Assembly: GCA_018105865.1 (NCBI GenBank)
Contig: CM030868.1
Span: 947,501 to 1,011,500 of the forward strand
DNA: 64,000 nt
Reading direction: 5' to 3'
From: Metaphire vulgaris
Lineage: Eukaryota > Annelida > Clitellata > Crassiclitellata > Megascolecidae
The translations under genes and the position numbers were made by a program. Positions 10,941-21,186 of this stretch are shown here, in pieces. The notes below the pieces were generated by a model that worked only from the letters and a program-made list of their open reading frames with translations, did no database searches and had not been told where the DNA came from. Positions within the stretch are counted from its first letter, which is position 1; each line of letters starts with the position of its first letter.

Positions 10941-12118
10941 CTACTGTAGATGGATGGATGGATATAAATATAGAAATAGAAGAATAAATGCGATAGATAA
11001 GATGGATGGATGGATAAATAGATATAAATAGAGAAATAGTAAGGATAGATACAAGAGATATAGGGCACTGGATAGATGAATAAATAAATATAGAAATATA
11101 GTAAGATGGATAGATAAGAGATATTATAGAATCGATAGATTGACAGACAGTGAGACACATAGATATAGACGAAATAAAAAGTAAATGAGTAAGTATGATC
11201 CGATGAGCGTCGTCTAATAAGATCGATACAGAGAACATTGAACTCTAATATTATCGGTGACGTCATCGCCGTGTATTGGGAATTGTAGAGTTCGAATATT
11301 CGGCGCCCCGCAAGCGATCCCGCAGCGCCGAGCCCAGCCCCCGCCCACGCCAGCACACCTACCGGGTGGTGATACCGGACCACCCCCTGTCACGTGACGA
11401 CTCGTCATTCCTCTCCCGACCGCTGTCCTGTCGGTCTGCCTCCTCGGCGACGGGTCCTTCGTCGTCCCGCCGCCTCTCTTCCATTCCCACCTTCCAGAGG
11501 TCACCGTCGCGCAGATCCAAGGGCAACCGCGTCGGCGACAAGAACGCGGAAGAAGAACCGGAAGGAAAGCAACAACAACAACAACAACAAGAACGGGAAC
11601 AAGAGCGCGGAGGAAAGCGGAGGTCGCTGCTGCCGCACCGGAAGTGCCCGCCGGGCCGGAAGTCGCCGCGAGAACATTCCGCCGAATTCCGGATGTTCTC
11701 CTTCCGGCGTCACGACGGAACGGCGTCCGTGGCGGTTGCCATGGGAACGAAGACGGCCACCAAGTCCAAGGTGGAGACGTTCCAGCGGTCGGCGAAGGTC
11801 CTTCCGGAAACCGGAAGCGGGGAAAAGCCACTTCCGGGCGATGTCCAGCCGCAACGGTCCGCGAAAGAAGAAAGACGATCGAGAATTTCGAAACCTAGCG
11901 ACAACGCAGACTCCGTCGTTGCCAAGGGCACAAGTCGGGTTGCCATGGAAACCAGTCAGACCACTCCGAAAAGGCTATCGTTCATCAAACATCTGATGAC
12001 GTCAGACGGATGCGAGGCTTCCTCGAAGGGACTGGCTACCAAGGCAACGGGTGCCAGGCAACGACCTAGCAACATTCCGGTTGCAAAGGTAAAAATATAT
12101 TGCCTGATATAAAAGCAC

Positions 12119-12208
<90 letters not shown>

Positions 12209-13180
12209 TATGAGAAACTCTTATCGGGGGTAGGGGTAGGGGTGGTGATTGGCTTTATGTTGTCACACAGTGTGCAAATATATTGCTTCAGAGCAGTGGC
12301 GGTTCCAGGATTTCTTGGTGGTGGTGGGGGTGGGGTGAAATGAATTCTTGGAAGTTGGTGATAGTGGTGGGGGAATGAAAAAGGAGGGGAAAAATCAATA
12401 AAATTTGCCGGAAAAGGCTGACAAAAGGGAATTTTCCCTAATATGGCTACAATTTTACTGAAAATTAGTTTGACAAGCAAAAAGGTCATCCGTAGTTTTT
12501 TCTCCGTAGTTTTTTCTCTGTAGGTCGAAAGACCGAAGGATTTACCTTCGAAACCGCGTGACGTCACCGATGACGTCACCACCGGCGACGACGTACGTCA
12601 AGAACGCGACGCTTTCACGACGGACGGAGCGGAAGACGAACGAGAACAAGAACGAGAACAGGAACAGGAGCAGTATGGCGACGGGGGCTGGACGGAGGAC
12701 GGAGCCAATTCGGAGACGATCAGCACCGGGACTTCCCTGGATCTCTTCCTCGACGATTCGACGACGTCTCTGTCGGAAGTGACCGCCGAAGACCTGGATC
12801 CGGTCCTCCACCGGAAGTCCGGATCAGGGCGTCGGGACGTTCTCGTCCACTTCTTTCCGTTGGCCAGCCACTACCTGTCGAAGCATCGCGGCGGAGACCG
12901 CCAGGTGGAAGGAGGAGGAGACGACGGGGAGGGTGAGGGTGAGGAGGAGGAAACGATGGAAATCTACGAGGAGCTGGAGGTCCTGGAAGAGGTGGAAGTG
13001 AGTCGGGGCGGCGGGGGCGGGAGGGAGTTGATCGTCACCCTCGAGAAGATCGTCACCGAGGAGACGGTGGAGATCTTCTGCCCCGACCGCAGGGACCTGT
13101 TCGGCCGCCGAGGAGGAGGGGGAGGAGGAGGAGGAGGCGATCAGGACCCGGGCCTGAGGGCGTCCGTCAGTTCCATTTGA
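7205..13180 (+). CDS. MAP7/ensconsin-like coiled-coil gene, six exons (695 codons)
   Basis: I assembled six exons: 7205-7280, 8913-9151, 9838-9922, 10388-10618, 11289-12088 and 12524-13180. Each intron has GT and AG ends and every junction phase agrees, giving 2088 coding bases. The start sits in a good context (AAAATGGCGG) in a GC-richer patch. Residues about 30-130 are a charged coiled coil rich in Arg, Lys and Glu (AEEFRRKQMQDKRRSLKEA, EERRRKLLEEE) that resembles the microtubule-binding N-terminus of MAP7/ensconsin proteins. The rest is Ser/Arg/Pro-rich with a short polyQ run, and the C-terminus is acidic, ending in a Gly run. The family call rests on the coiled coil alone and could be wrong; other Arg/Glu-rich coiled coils look alike. 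MITEs and SINEs fill its introns. Confidence 0.6.
7757..8010 (-). repeat. (ATT)n microsatellite joined to SINE-A 3' tail
   Basis: About 210 bp of AAT/ATT repeats switch strand sense near 7900, so the two halves can fold on each other. Directly after them is GGTTTAAAGTGGTTCAG...CTGTGTGAGAATCACA, a degraded version of the SINE-A end found at 16754, 47279 and 47704. The microsatellite thus looks like an expanded SINE tail. Confidence 0.6.
8491..8703. mobile_element. hAT-type MITE with perfect 8-bp target duplication
   Basis: Ends are CAGTGGCGTAGCCAGG and its exact reverse complement. The flanks ATCTGTCA (8483-8490) and ATCTGTCA (8704-8711) are identical 8-bp duplications, the hAT superfamily hallmark. 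No coding capacity. Confidence 0.93.
8913..9151 (+). CDS. MAP7-like gene, exon 2 (coiled coil)
   Basis: The acceptor CCGCTTGTAG precedes 8913 and the strong donor GTAAGG follows 9151; it enters in phase 1 and leaves in phase 0. It encodes the basic/acidic coiled coil (ERLRLHRAHEATVRRKG and on) that gives the gene its MAP7-like character. An ATG at 8933 inside it is not needed as a start because the frame stays open to the splice site. Confidence 0.75.
9838..9922 (+). CDS. MAP7-like gene, exon 3 (short)
   Basis: Acceptor CTTCTATCGTAG, donor ACCA|GTAACA. It enters in phase 0 and leaves in phase 1, exactly what exons 2 and 4 require, and encodes ERRLLKLQKLWEINRR and then a basic run, continuing the coiled coil. 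Without it exons 2 and 4 cannot be joined in frame. Confidence 0.55.
9955..10100 (+). repeat. tRNA-derived SINE with A and B boxes
   Basis: AGTGGCATAATGG fits the polymerase III A box and GGTTCGATTCC the B box, 45 bp apart. The leaf arms do not pair well enough for a functional tRNA, and a non-tRNA body ending ATGGCGCTATAGAAGCC follows. It lies in intron 3 of the MAP7-like gene. Similar GGCGCTATAGAA pieces occur at 9168 and 16193. Confidence 0.7.
10168..10353. mobile_element. TA-flanked MITE (CAGT...TTCGTTATAACG), copy 1
   Basis: Inverted ends ACTTCGTTATAACG / CGTTATAACGAAGT with outer CAGT...ACTG, flanked by TA on both sides. TA duplication and CAGT ends fit Tc1/mariner, perhaps pogo/Tigger type (inference). 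It ends only 34 bp before exon 4 of the MAP7-like gene. Confidence 0.85.
10388..10618 (+). CDS. MAP7-like gene, exon 4
   Basis: Acceptor TCTTCTTTTGCAG; donor TACCCAG|GTTGTC, a weaker site, chosen because phase 1 on both sides joins exons 3 and 5. It encodes a Ser/Gly-rich stretch, then PNYALPTVASQIRAARWGAE, then a Cys-containing end. Confidence 0.6.
10633..10662. repeat. (AT)n microsatellite
   Basis: Uninterrupted AT dinucleotides beside the MITE at 10664. Another run is at 10904-10937. Confidence 0.9.
10664..10833. mobile_element. TA-flanked MITE (CAGT...TTCGTTATAACG), copy 2
   Basis: Same termini as the copy at 10168 (CAGTAGAACTTCGTTATA / TAGCGAAGTTCTACTG) with TA at both ends. Its left edge abuts an (AT)n run at 10633-10662, which may be the target. 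It lies in intron 4 of the MAP7-like gene. Confidence 0.88.
11289..12088 (+). CDS. MAP7-like gene, exon 5 (Ser/Arg-rich)
   Basis: Acceptor GGGAATTGTAG, donor GCAAAG|GTAAAA. It enters in phase 1 and leaves in phase 0. It encodes an Arg/Ser/Pro-rich, presumably unstructured region with a short Gln run (KQQQQQQQE, CAA repeat near 11570) and no recognised domain. Low-complexity basic segments of this kind are common in microtubule-binding proteins. Confidence 0.75.
12121..12204. repeat. (AT)n double microsatellite
   Basis: Two AT runs separated by a short AATTATA; it sits in intron 5 just after the exon 5 donor and could fold into a hairpin. Confidence 0.9.
12296..12480. mobile_element. hAT-type MITE fragment (one end)
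   Basis: CAGTGGCGGTTCCAGGATTT is a typical hAT MITE terminus. The matching right end is not present, so this copy is truncated; the right limit given is only the exon side. Confidence 0.4.
12524..13180 (+). CDS. MAP7-like gene, exon 6 (terminal, acidic C-terminus)
   Basis: Acceptor TTTTTTCTCTGTAG, phase 0, stop TGA at 13178-13180. It encodes an acidic tail: a Glu/Gln/Arg repeat (EREQEREQEQEQ), DLFLDDSTTSLSEV, then EEEETMEIYEELEVLEEVEV and a Gly run before the end. No family domain recognised. Confidence 0.75.
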   Translation, partial: VERPKDLPSKPRDVTDDVTTGDDVRQERDAFTTDGAEDEREQEREQEQEQYGDGGWTEDGANSETISTGTSLDLFLDDSTTSLSEVTAEDLDPVLHRKSGSGRRDVLVHFFPLASHYLSKHRGGDRQVEGGGDDGEGEGEEEETMEIYEELEVLEEVEVSRGGGGGRELIVTLEKIVTEETVEIFCPDRRDLFGRRGGGGGGGGGDQDPGLRASVSSI

Positions 13181-13236
13181 AGAGATTCTACTCCGGGGTA
13201 CGGTGGCTAGCGCACCTGTGTGATTTTACCTCTCCC

Positions 13237-13372
<136 letters not shown>

Positions 13373-13484
13373 TCCGGTGTCAATAAGTAGGATAAGGTCT
13401 AGTCATTTTCAGTTTCACGACCTCTGTTTTGCAGCCCTTATTTACTCTACTATACAGGTTAAGCGTCAGCTTCTAAACTTTCAA

Positions 13485-13538
13485 AATATATTATCTTAAG
13501 ATAATATATTCGAATATATTATCTTAAGATAATATATT
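13485..13538. repeat. 54-bp perfect palindrome
   Basis: A 26-bp palindrome centred on CTTAAG is present twice, separated by CG, so the whole 54 bp reads the same on both strands. It starts 305 bp after the MAP7-like stop codon. Confidence 0.9.
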
Positions 13539-14445
13539 CGAAGATCTAAGCCTTCCTTCTGTTAGAAATAATCAACTGGGCTTATAAATAGACAATAGTT
13601 AATATTTATCATTAGTTTCAAGGAATTATTAATCCCTATGCCACTCGCTATGGCTAATATCTAATCGAATCTAGTTTTCGTTAACACGGCCTATTATTAA
13701 TTGGTGTTTTTCGGACCTCTTGGGCATTTTGATCGCCTAATCATGCCTTTGCTTTTCTCGTGGAATACTCATGACTCGTCTCTCAATATGATTCATTTGA
13801 ACATAGGTTGCTATAGTGTTGATGTTGCCAAATGTTTCCTGTGCCTTAGAAACAGCGCAGGTAGAGCCGCTTGTCCTATAGGCATGGTGGTCAGCGGATT
13901 CCTGAACTTAAGGCGGCTTATCCGGGTCTTTTGGAAGACCATCAATATGGCGCTATATAAATATCGGAGGAAAAAACCGAGACTTTTTCCCGGCGGTTTT
14001 AAAAATGTCCTAAAAGGCGCAAATTTTCAATTTACGAACCTCAGAAGATTCGTTGACACCCACCCCCACCGCTTAAAGTAAGTACGTGGTTGACTCCAAA
14101 CGAAGACTGAAATTTGCTGCACAAGAATTCGAACATAGGACCAACCTTGCACACACACACACCACTTTATTCGGCGTCCATCTGAAGTAGGAAGTTCGAG
14201 GTGAATTGAAGATTTAGTGCAATCTAATTTTTTTGTAGAATTAATCGATTAATTGACCGACCTTTGTTTAATATTTACTCTCTATTGGCCACTTTTTGGC
14301 GGCCTTTGATTTTTCAATCTACTCTCTAAACTCTTCCGTAGAATTTGTTCAGCAAATTTTTGTATTAATGCAAGTCCAAAGATCCCGTCCAAAAACCATT
14401 CTAGCAACCTCAACAAAATCAGACACAGATTTTGTCGAAATAAAA

Positions 14446-14840
14446 CAGTGGCGTAGCCAGGGTTCCGTAAATGGGGAGCGCATCGATATTTTATAGTAAA
14501 AATGTACTACAAGCATAGGCGGATTTAGAGTTTAATATTTGGGTAGGCTAGGCGGCAGACCTGGTGTTGATGGAAAAACAACACCAAAAACAACAATTTT
14601 TTGTTGGAATTAGTTGGGTAGGCTTAAGCATACCCTAGCCTTTAATAAAATCCGCCTATGACTACAAGCAAGTAAACTACGTCACGGAGTTCTTGGAACA
14701 TCGATTCTATTCCAGTTATCCTATCTGTCCCCCTCCCCAACCAAAAAAATTCTCTGCTGTTTTGTGCAAGTCCAAAATCCCACTACTGATCCCATCCAGA
14801 TTAGGGGGCCCTGTCCACGTGCGCCCCTTGGCTGCGCCAA
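14446..14840. mobile_element. hAT-type MITE, host of a nested MITE
   Basis: Left end CAGTGGCGTAGCCAGGG; right end CCCCTTGGCTGCGCCAA is a diverged inverse. No clean target duplication. A second MITE (14514-14660) lies inside it and must be younger. Confidence 0.65.
14514..14660. mobile_element. Nested hAT-type MITE with perfect target duplication
   Basis: Ends CATAGGCGGATTTAG and AATCCGCCTATG, flanked by ACTACAAG at 14506-14513 and again at 14661-14668. The exact 8-bp duplication marks a recent hAT insertion into the older MITE. Confidence 0.93.
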
Positions 14841-15101
14841 TTAAACAGACAAGACAAGACTTTACCTTACTTTAGCCTAGTTCGCATATTTAGACAATTG
14901 TGACTTGTCAGCAAAAAACCTACAGTAGAAGAAAAAGCTTATTCGGTGTACAGCAGTATGTCTCCATTTCGCTTTTATAGTGCGTCTACAGATAAGCATA
15001 AGCAGCTTCTGCCTTATGCAACACTGTACTTGAATGCGCTATAAAAAGTCTAGTCTATTGTCTATTTTAGTCCATCTAGCATTTAAGACAAATTCTCGTA
15101 T

Positions 15102-15288
15102 CAGAGGCGTAGCGACGGGGGTATATCGGTATATGTATACCCCTCCAAAATCAGTCTACCTTAAAGTTTTTTATTTCGTTTACACGTGGTTATATGTGGT
15201 TTATATGGTTTATGTGGTTTATAGTTAATATTTATACCCACCCAAAATATTTATACCCTCCCAAATCAAATTCCTGGCTACGCCCCTG
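15102..15288. mobile_element. hAT-type MITE with perfect target duplication
   Basis: Ends CAGAGGCGTAGCGACGG and CCTGGCTACGCCCCTG; flanks TCTCGTAT at 15094-15101 and 15289-15296 are identical. Confidence 0.92.
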
Positions 15289-15717
15289 TCTCGTATATGA
15301 GCGGCTTGTGTCTGTGTGATGCAGTTTTGCTTTCAGTTTTTCGCGTTGAGACGTATTGACTTTGAACCTCCACGCTTAGCGTACGCCTAAAAGCGTAGTT
15401 CTAGACTTGGAGATCTTAAGTCCCAGTAAGAGCTGGTCTTTGAATGAGGCCAAAGTCCAAGTAATCGTGCTTTTGCTACTGCGTCAAAACAAACAGAAGC
15501 CAGACACTAGTACAAGACCAAAACATACACAATAGACATGTATGTATGTATTTTTATACATGTATAGTATGTATACATATGCATTTTATCATAGCAACCT
15601 TTTGTATTTCTGTTATACAGCTCGATAAGGACACAATGAGAATATATAATTATTATTTAAAAGGTGATCTAATCTTGCTGATTATTTATTTATTTATTGT
15701 AGTTGTTTTCAGACTAG

Positions 15718-15888
15718 GTTTAATCTAGGCCGTTTCCGGGGGAAAATTGCCCTTTCCCCCGGAAATTTCAAACCCCCCCGGAAATTTTGGCATACTACAT
15801 CAACTAACAGCAACCCCCTAGCTGACTTCTTCCCCGGCCTTGTCAGTTTTCCCTCTGGAGTCCAGGAGTCTAGATTAAACACTGTTTC
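15718..15888. repeat. Inverted-repeat element GTTTAATCTAG
   Basis: GTTTAATCTAG at the left is matched by CTAGATTAAAC at the right, 171 bp end to end, with a G/C-run interior. It may be a MITE of unknown type; no clear target duplication. Confidence 0.45.
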
Positions 15889-16011
15889 AGACTGTTTCGT
15901 ACGAAATTTTAGAACATATTTTCAGATTTCAAATGCAGGTTGACGCTCTTCCCCTCTTCTTATTCAAGGCTTAGAATGCGCTTTTTCTTGAAAACTTTTA
16001 TCAGGTATTAA

Positions 16012-16083
16012 CCCCTTAACTGTGTATTTAACTGTAACTCAATGTAAAATGGACGGATATATCCGGGATCCCCAGTTAAGGGT
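16012..16083. mobile_element. piggyBac-type MITE, copy 1
   Basis: TTAA on both sides, ends CCCCTTAACTG and CAGTTAAGGG. TTAA duplication with CCC ends fits piggyBac. The same 72-bp element, in the opposite orientation, is at 51377-51448. Confidence 0.85.
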
Positions 16084-16684
16084 TTAAACGTCTCTCGTTT
16101 CTCATCTTTCAATGCCAGCTAAATTGAAAAGATTTCTTCTGCTTTGAGGGGATTACTATTTAAATCTGGAGCGACCATCGACATTACTAGATGGCGCTAT
16201 AGAATTTCAATAATGACAATTTTTAGAAATGCCTTCGAAAAGCCTAAAGTGATGCAAATCTTGGTTTAATTAAAACGGTTCCGTATTTGATGTGGCTGTT
16301 GCTGCGAAATGTCTTTTGCAACTAATATAGGCATATATGTATAGGCAACTGTGCTTTCTCATTCTTGTCGATTCGATTAAATTTTAGTAGCCTAATGTTT
16401 TAGAATTTTGAAGATTTTTTGTCTAACAACCTTTTGTATCTAAGTAGATTTGTGCTTTTGTATAGATAATTTTCCATCCAATCTTATCGATGTTACCTTG
16501 CTTTAAGCATTTGAACATTTAGAGAAATTGTCATTCAAATACGGGATTATCTTTTGTAACCTTATGATACTAACAGATATCGGGATATGGCCTCATACGT
16601 AGATAAATACGGTATCCCTTTGTCTTGACATACAGTAGTGATACGTGATAAGATGGGATTTCTTTGTGTGTGGAAACATAGAGA

Positions 16685-16815
16685 CAACAACAACAACAAC
16701 AACAACAACAACTAATAATAATAATAATAATAATAATTATAATAATAATAATAATAATAATGTGAATTTAAGTGGTTTAGGAGGCTAAGCAAACCTGTGT
16801 GAAAACCACTGTTAA
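16685..16815 (-). repeat. SINE-A 3' tail with AAC/AAT microsatellite
   Basis: (AAC)n then (AAT)n, followed by GTGGTTTAGGAGGCTAAGC and CCTGTGTGAAAACCACT, the same tail as at 47279 and 47704. On the minus strand the order is SINE end, then (ATT)n tail. Confidence 0.65.
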
Positions 16816-17232
16816 ATGATAGGCCTACTAACAGATATATGGCCTTATACGTAAATAGATACGATACCCTGTTTTCTTGACAGATTAGGCACAAATCTGG
16901 TGTTATATTCTGTGTTATGCTGCGTGATTTAAGCGTCTTTTGAGCTTCTAAGGTCGGTTGTTAAATTGTTAATACAACTGTTCTCTGCTTCTGCATTTTG
17001 GATTCAACTCTCTTTACATCTCGGCGCCAGCGTAACATAGGTTTTATATTTTCTATTTGACGACACAAATAACAACTTTACCTAATAGTTGTATCTGAAA
17101 CTTACAACCTGTAATTCTCGAGAACCAGTTTGATAGTTCAGACTCGTTTGAACTCTTATACGCAGTGGACCACTGTATTAATTTATTTTACAATTGTAAA
17201 TGGATTTAAATTCAACGTTAGAAACATCCGTG

Positions 17233-17511
17233 GGCGTAGCCTGGACCTCCTGCGAAATCTAGCTAGGTTTACTACTCCAAGTGCTAATCAGACGACTAGC
17301 ACTTGCAATAGCAGAATAGCATAAAAATTTAGCTTTCCGGAACCAATCCCTCGTGGAAAACCCTCCAAAATTTGGAGGCAGTGACAAAATTAGTATAATA
17401 CATGCATTTATCCCCAAATGTACAGTGAATAGTGGGAACTAGTTACATTTAAAATAAAACGTTATAATATCTGCTACAGCCTGGCTACGCCCAGCCTGGC
17501 TACGCCCATGG
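17233..17511. mobile_element. hAT-type MITE, diverged
   Basis: CGTGGGCGTAGCCTGG at left and CCTGGCTACGCCCATG at right are near-perfect inverted ends. The right end is tandemly doubled. No clean target duplication seen. Confidence 0.6.
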
Positions 17512-18928
17512 ATCCAATAATGGCAAGTCTTTCTTGCATTTCTGTAACAGTCTGGTCAAATATTTTGGTCTTTTTTGCTATACAGTGCTTTCATTGTTAG
17601 TTTAATTTGTAATATTATCTAGTTTTAAATAAAATTCTCCAAATTGGTTTGTTAATATTCATTATTCTATAATTAGCCTATACTGTTGATGTGCTATAGG
17701 AGATGTAGGGTTTATATATTAGTCAGCTGATTGCTGTGAAAAACCAGACATTGTACGAGATAGATAGACTACAAAAATTCTCCGACCGATATTAACAATA
17801 GCCGCGACCGTTCTAGATTTCTATTAAAAGAGGTCACACATATGTCTCGGATTAAAACAGTAAAAACTGGGAAACGAAAACCGACATTCTCTAAGCAGAG
17901 ACTGCAGCTTCTTCAGAGACCCAGTATATCGACACATTTAATATATTTATAATCTGGAATTTTGTTTAGCCCGGAAGACATAGATTGGCGCGCACACACA
18001 CACACCAAATAGTCCTATTGGGTTTCTTCCTTTGTCCTTCTGCTTGTCTTATTATCTGACATTTGGGCCTTGTTTTCCCGCTCTAACACTCGATATCTAA
18101 AATTAAATCCTCTTAGTAAACACGGCCTAATAGACAAATTGCATTTAGGTCAGACAGGCAACGTTTTCCTTTTAAAAATTCAGGTCACACGGCGATGGCT
18201 CGTGCGTGACCCTACATATTCCGCCTCGATCCCTTAAGGACAGTGAAGTGCTATAGCCTCTACAGGCCACCGTACGGTCGCTGGAAGGCGCGGTTCTTCC
18301 GCTCGACGTCACAAACGGCGGTCGTCATGGCAACTGATGATCGCTTCTGACACCTGTTCGTATGCTTTTAGCTGCGATGTTGTCTTGATTTTGCCCCTCT
18401 GGCTACCGCGCGTTGAACCACTAAGTGGCCATCGATTTGAAAACAGCAATGAAAGCCGTGATATTCGTACATGGTAATGAGGGTGGACCAAAAAAAAACA
18501 AACGAGGGCGGACAAAAAACCCAATGAGGGTAGACCAAAAAACCCCAGTTCAACACTAACAGTTTCATCCGCGCTGTTCATGTTATTTAGCACAACAGGG
18601 TAAATTTGACCGGAATGTTCGCAATTCATCGATATCAGCGGCAGCACAATACGTCCTGTTACGTCCACAACGCAAAGAACCCGGCTTAGATACGCCCCGA
18701 TTTGGATTCACGGAGCCCAATATAATATCAAATCACTAGCAAAATTCTTCGAGAGTGGCTCAATTTTAGGACACCCTCCCCATCTCAGTACTCACGAGGG
18801 GATATGGGCAGCTGCCTGTACCCCCTATATACGGGCTGAGAAAAGCCGTGGGATTTGTGCAAAACCGATGAGAATATTACTGGGAAGGGGTAGAGAGGTG
18901 ATTGCCAGCATAATCTGTATAAACTTAG

Positions 18929-19105
18929 CAGTGGCGACTCCACATGAGGGTCCGGGGGCCCGTACCCCCCACTGAATGCCTGGCCCTCAGTGGGACCCTA
19001 TACTTACTACTACGTAGGCCTATACCCATCAACAAACGGTTGGCCCCGTGCTTAGAAGTGGCCACCCCAACGGCCCCCACGTGCCAAATCCTGGAGCCGC
19101 CACTG
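18929..19105. mobile_element. hAT-type MITE with decayed target duplication
   Basis: Ends CAGTGGCGACTCCA and TGGAGCCGCCACTG. Flanks AAACTTAG and AGACTTTG agree at 6 of 8 bases, suggesting an older insertion. Confidence 0.85.
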
Positions 19106-19315
19106 AGACTTTGTTGTAATGCAGCGTTTGGTCATTCTATTAATTATAATCAATAAATTCCAATTGAAGACTGAGAATAAATCACACATTTATTAATTAT
19201 TAAACGACACACCCATAGTTAAGTTTTTAAACTAGCGATTAATTACACGATCAGAGAAAGAAAACAAGATTTACACAAAGTTCACGTCACTCATCTCAAG
19301 TCGTGTCTTCATATA

Positions 19316-19396
19316 AAGGGTGGCGCAAAAAAAACACCGGACTATAATAAATGCAAACCTAAATGACTAGTCCGGCCGGATTTTTGCGCCACCCTG
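19316..19396. mobile_element. 81-bp hairpin mariner-type MITE, copy a
   Basis: GGGTGGCGCAAAAAAA and TTTTTGCGCCACCCTG are inverted ends flanked by TA; almost the whole element can fold on itself. It belongs to a four-copy family with 23402, 24649 and 43344. Confidence 0.85.
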
Positions 19397-19407
19397 TACA
19401 GTTCAAA

Positions 19408-19754
19408 ACATGGGCGCAGCCAGTGTGGGTCCCTCCTCACCACCCTAAAATCCAAGGATTTCGTTCACAGTGTCATTCACATTGTCCACTACTGTTAGAT
19501 ACACAAACGATTTTTTTTTGGGGGGTGGGGGGAGAGGTACCCCTTCACACAGGCCGACCTCGCTGTGGAGGTAAAACATTTTGGTTTTTAGCTGTATGAC
19601 CCAAACTCCGGGAGGTAGAAAATTTGGAGTGGGGGTGGTCTGACCGCCACTGCTTATTTTTGAAAAATCGACCACCGTCTAACAACATGCATGGCAAACT
19701 GAAAATATAACAGGAGAGTGAAACTCAAATGTCCTGGATGCGCCCCCGTGAAAC
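19408..19754. mobile_element. hAT-type MITE, diverged ends
   Basis: CATGGGCGCAGCCAG at the left and GGATGCGCCCCCGTG at the right are inverted ends with several mismatches. No clear target duplication. Confidence 0.5.
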
Positions 19755-21050
19755 CATATCACCGGACAAAATCAGCCTAATATTACAAGCACCGTACTCG
19801 GTAAGTAAGTAAGTAAAACGCAATCAAAACAGGCTAAAGTCCGTGCATTAATGGAAAATGAATGCACTTAGGCCAAGCGGCAGAAGCCTGTCTAAAACTT
19901 TTACACCACCCCAACCTGACCCAAAATCCGGGAACCAATCAGGTCAGGTCACCCGTCCAGTAAACAAAAAAATTGAATACCGTGGGCAATAAATTACTGT
20001 TGGTAGAAATCCAGGGACTATGGTCCATGTAATTGTAATAGATTACATTTTGACCTTTAACCCCTAGCTGGTTAAATCACGGAACTGCCAAGTACTGAAC
20101 AAAAGTACGCTTCAGTACTCCGTTCTTAAGAGCTCTTAAAAGTTCTGATATACAATACAGACCACAGTCTCACTGACACTGATCGGGTCTCAAGTTTCCG
20201 TATCCTGTACTCCACAAAAAGCGGGCCGCCTTAGTCACGTGACCGTCATAACGCATGGGCCATGGTTGGTTAACGGATATTATGGAACACTGTGTATATA
20301 CATCGGTTGAGAACAGTTTTTCCAGTCACATTAAATTTTATAAGCAACGAGGAACAAATCGGTCCAAGAAGTAAGAAAGATATTGCCCATAGAAGCTGGG
20401 CAGAATTAAAAACAATAAATCTTTTACGAAACGGGAACTGACATTTTTTAGTGAAATTCCTGGAAAAGTCTTGACAGGGTGCACGTCTCTGCTAACATTA
20501 GCCTTGAGCAAAGCAAGTCTTCTAATTAAAGGAACTCCCAAAATTCTTCCGAAATTTGCAAACATTATTTTGCTTGCCAGCAAAAAAAAAGAATCAAAAT
20601 ATCTCGTTTGCTAACAGAGTTGATAGGGTGATAATGATTACAGGGTAACATATCTCTACAAAGTATCAATTTATAAACACAGCAATTACTTCCAAACTGC
20701 TGCAAACAGTTGATTTTCTCTTTATACGAAGTGAAATCCGAAGACCACGGAGTACAAACACGAGAACTGCTCTGACTAAGGGACTGTGTACTTTGTTCAC
20801 CAGTTGGAACTTGAAACTCACTTCGAAAGCATTTTATTGTCAACAGTTTAAACACTTGCTTTGCAGCTTTAAAAAAATTGGCTTCAAGCACATAGGCTTC
20901 TTTGCCAATGTTATTAGGTCTGCAAGTGCTTGTGCTCTTCTGACATGGAGTCATTGCGCACACATTAGGCCTAATAATTGTACATAGTTTTAGTCAGTGA
21001 GTCAGTGTTTACCGGTATATAAGAAAATACAAATACTGCACCACTGCAAG

Positions 21051-21186
21051 CAGGGATATTTTTACAGCCCCCCCAATATAAGGTCGACACCCCCAAAAAA
21101 TGGTAATGTGACAATGGTATGCATACAAAATGCATACTAATTAGCTCCGGACACCCCCCCCATTTACAATCCTAGAAATATCCCTG
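21051..21186. mobile_element. hAT-type MITE (CAGGGATATTT ends)
   Basis: CAGGGATATTTTTACAG and CTAGAAATATCCCTG with flanks ACTGCAAG and ATTACAAG (6 of 8). A relative lies at 50262-50420. Confidence 0.8.

Noticed and set aside
10828..11383. Minus-strand frames rich in Ile/Tyr/Ser
   Set aside because: They derive from GATA/ATAG-type simple repeats in intron 4 of the MAP7-like gene.
12224..12250. Telomere-like GGGGTA repeats
   Set aside because: Only about three imperfect units next to an (AT)n run.
20338..20963. Two adjacent minus-strand frames (81 and 132 aa)
   Set aside because: No recognisable domain and no clear splice pattern; composition is not convincing.
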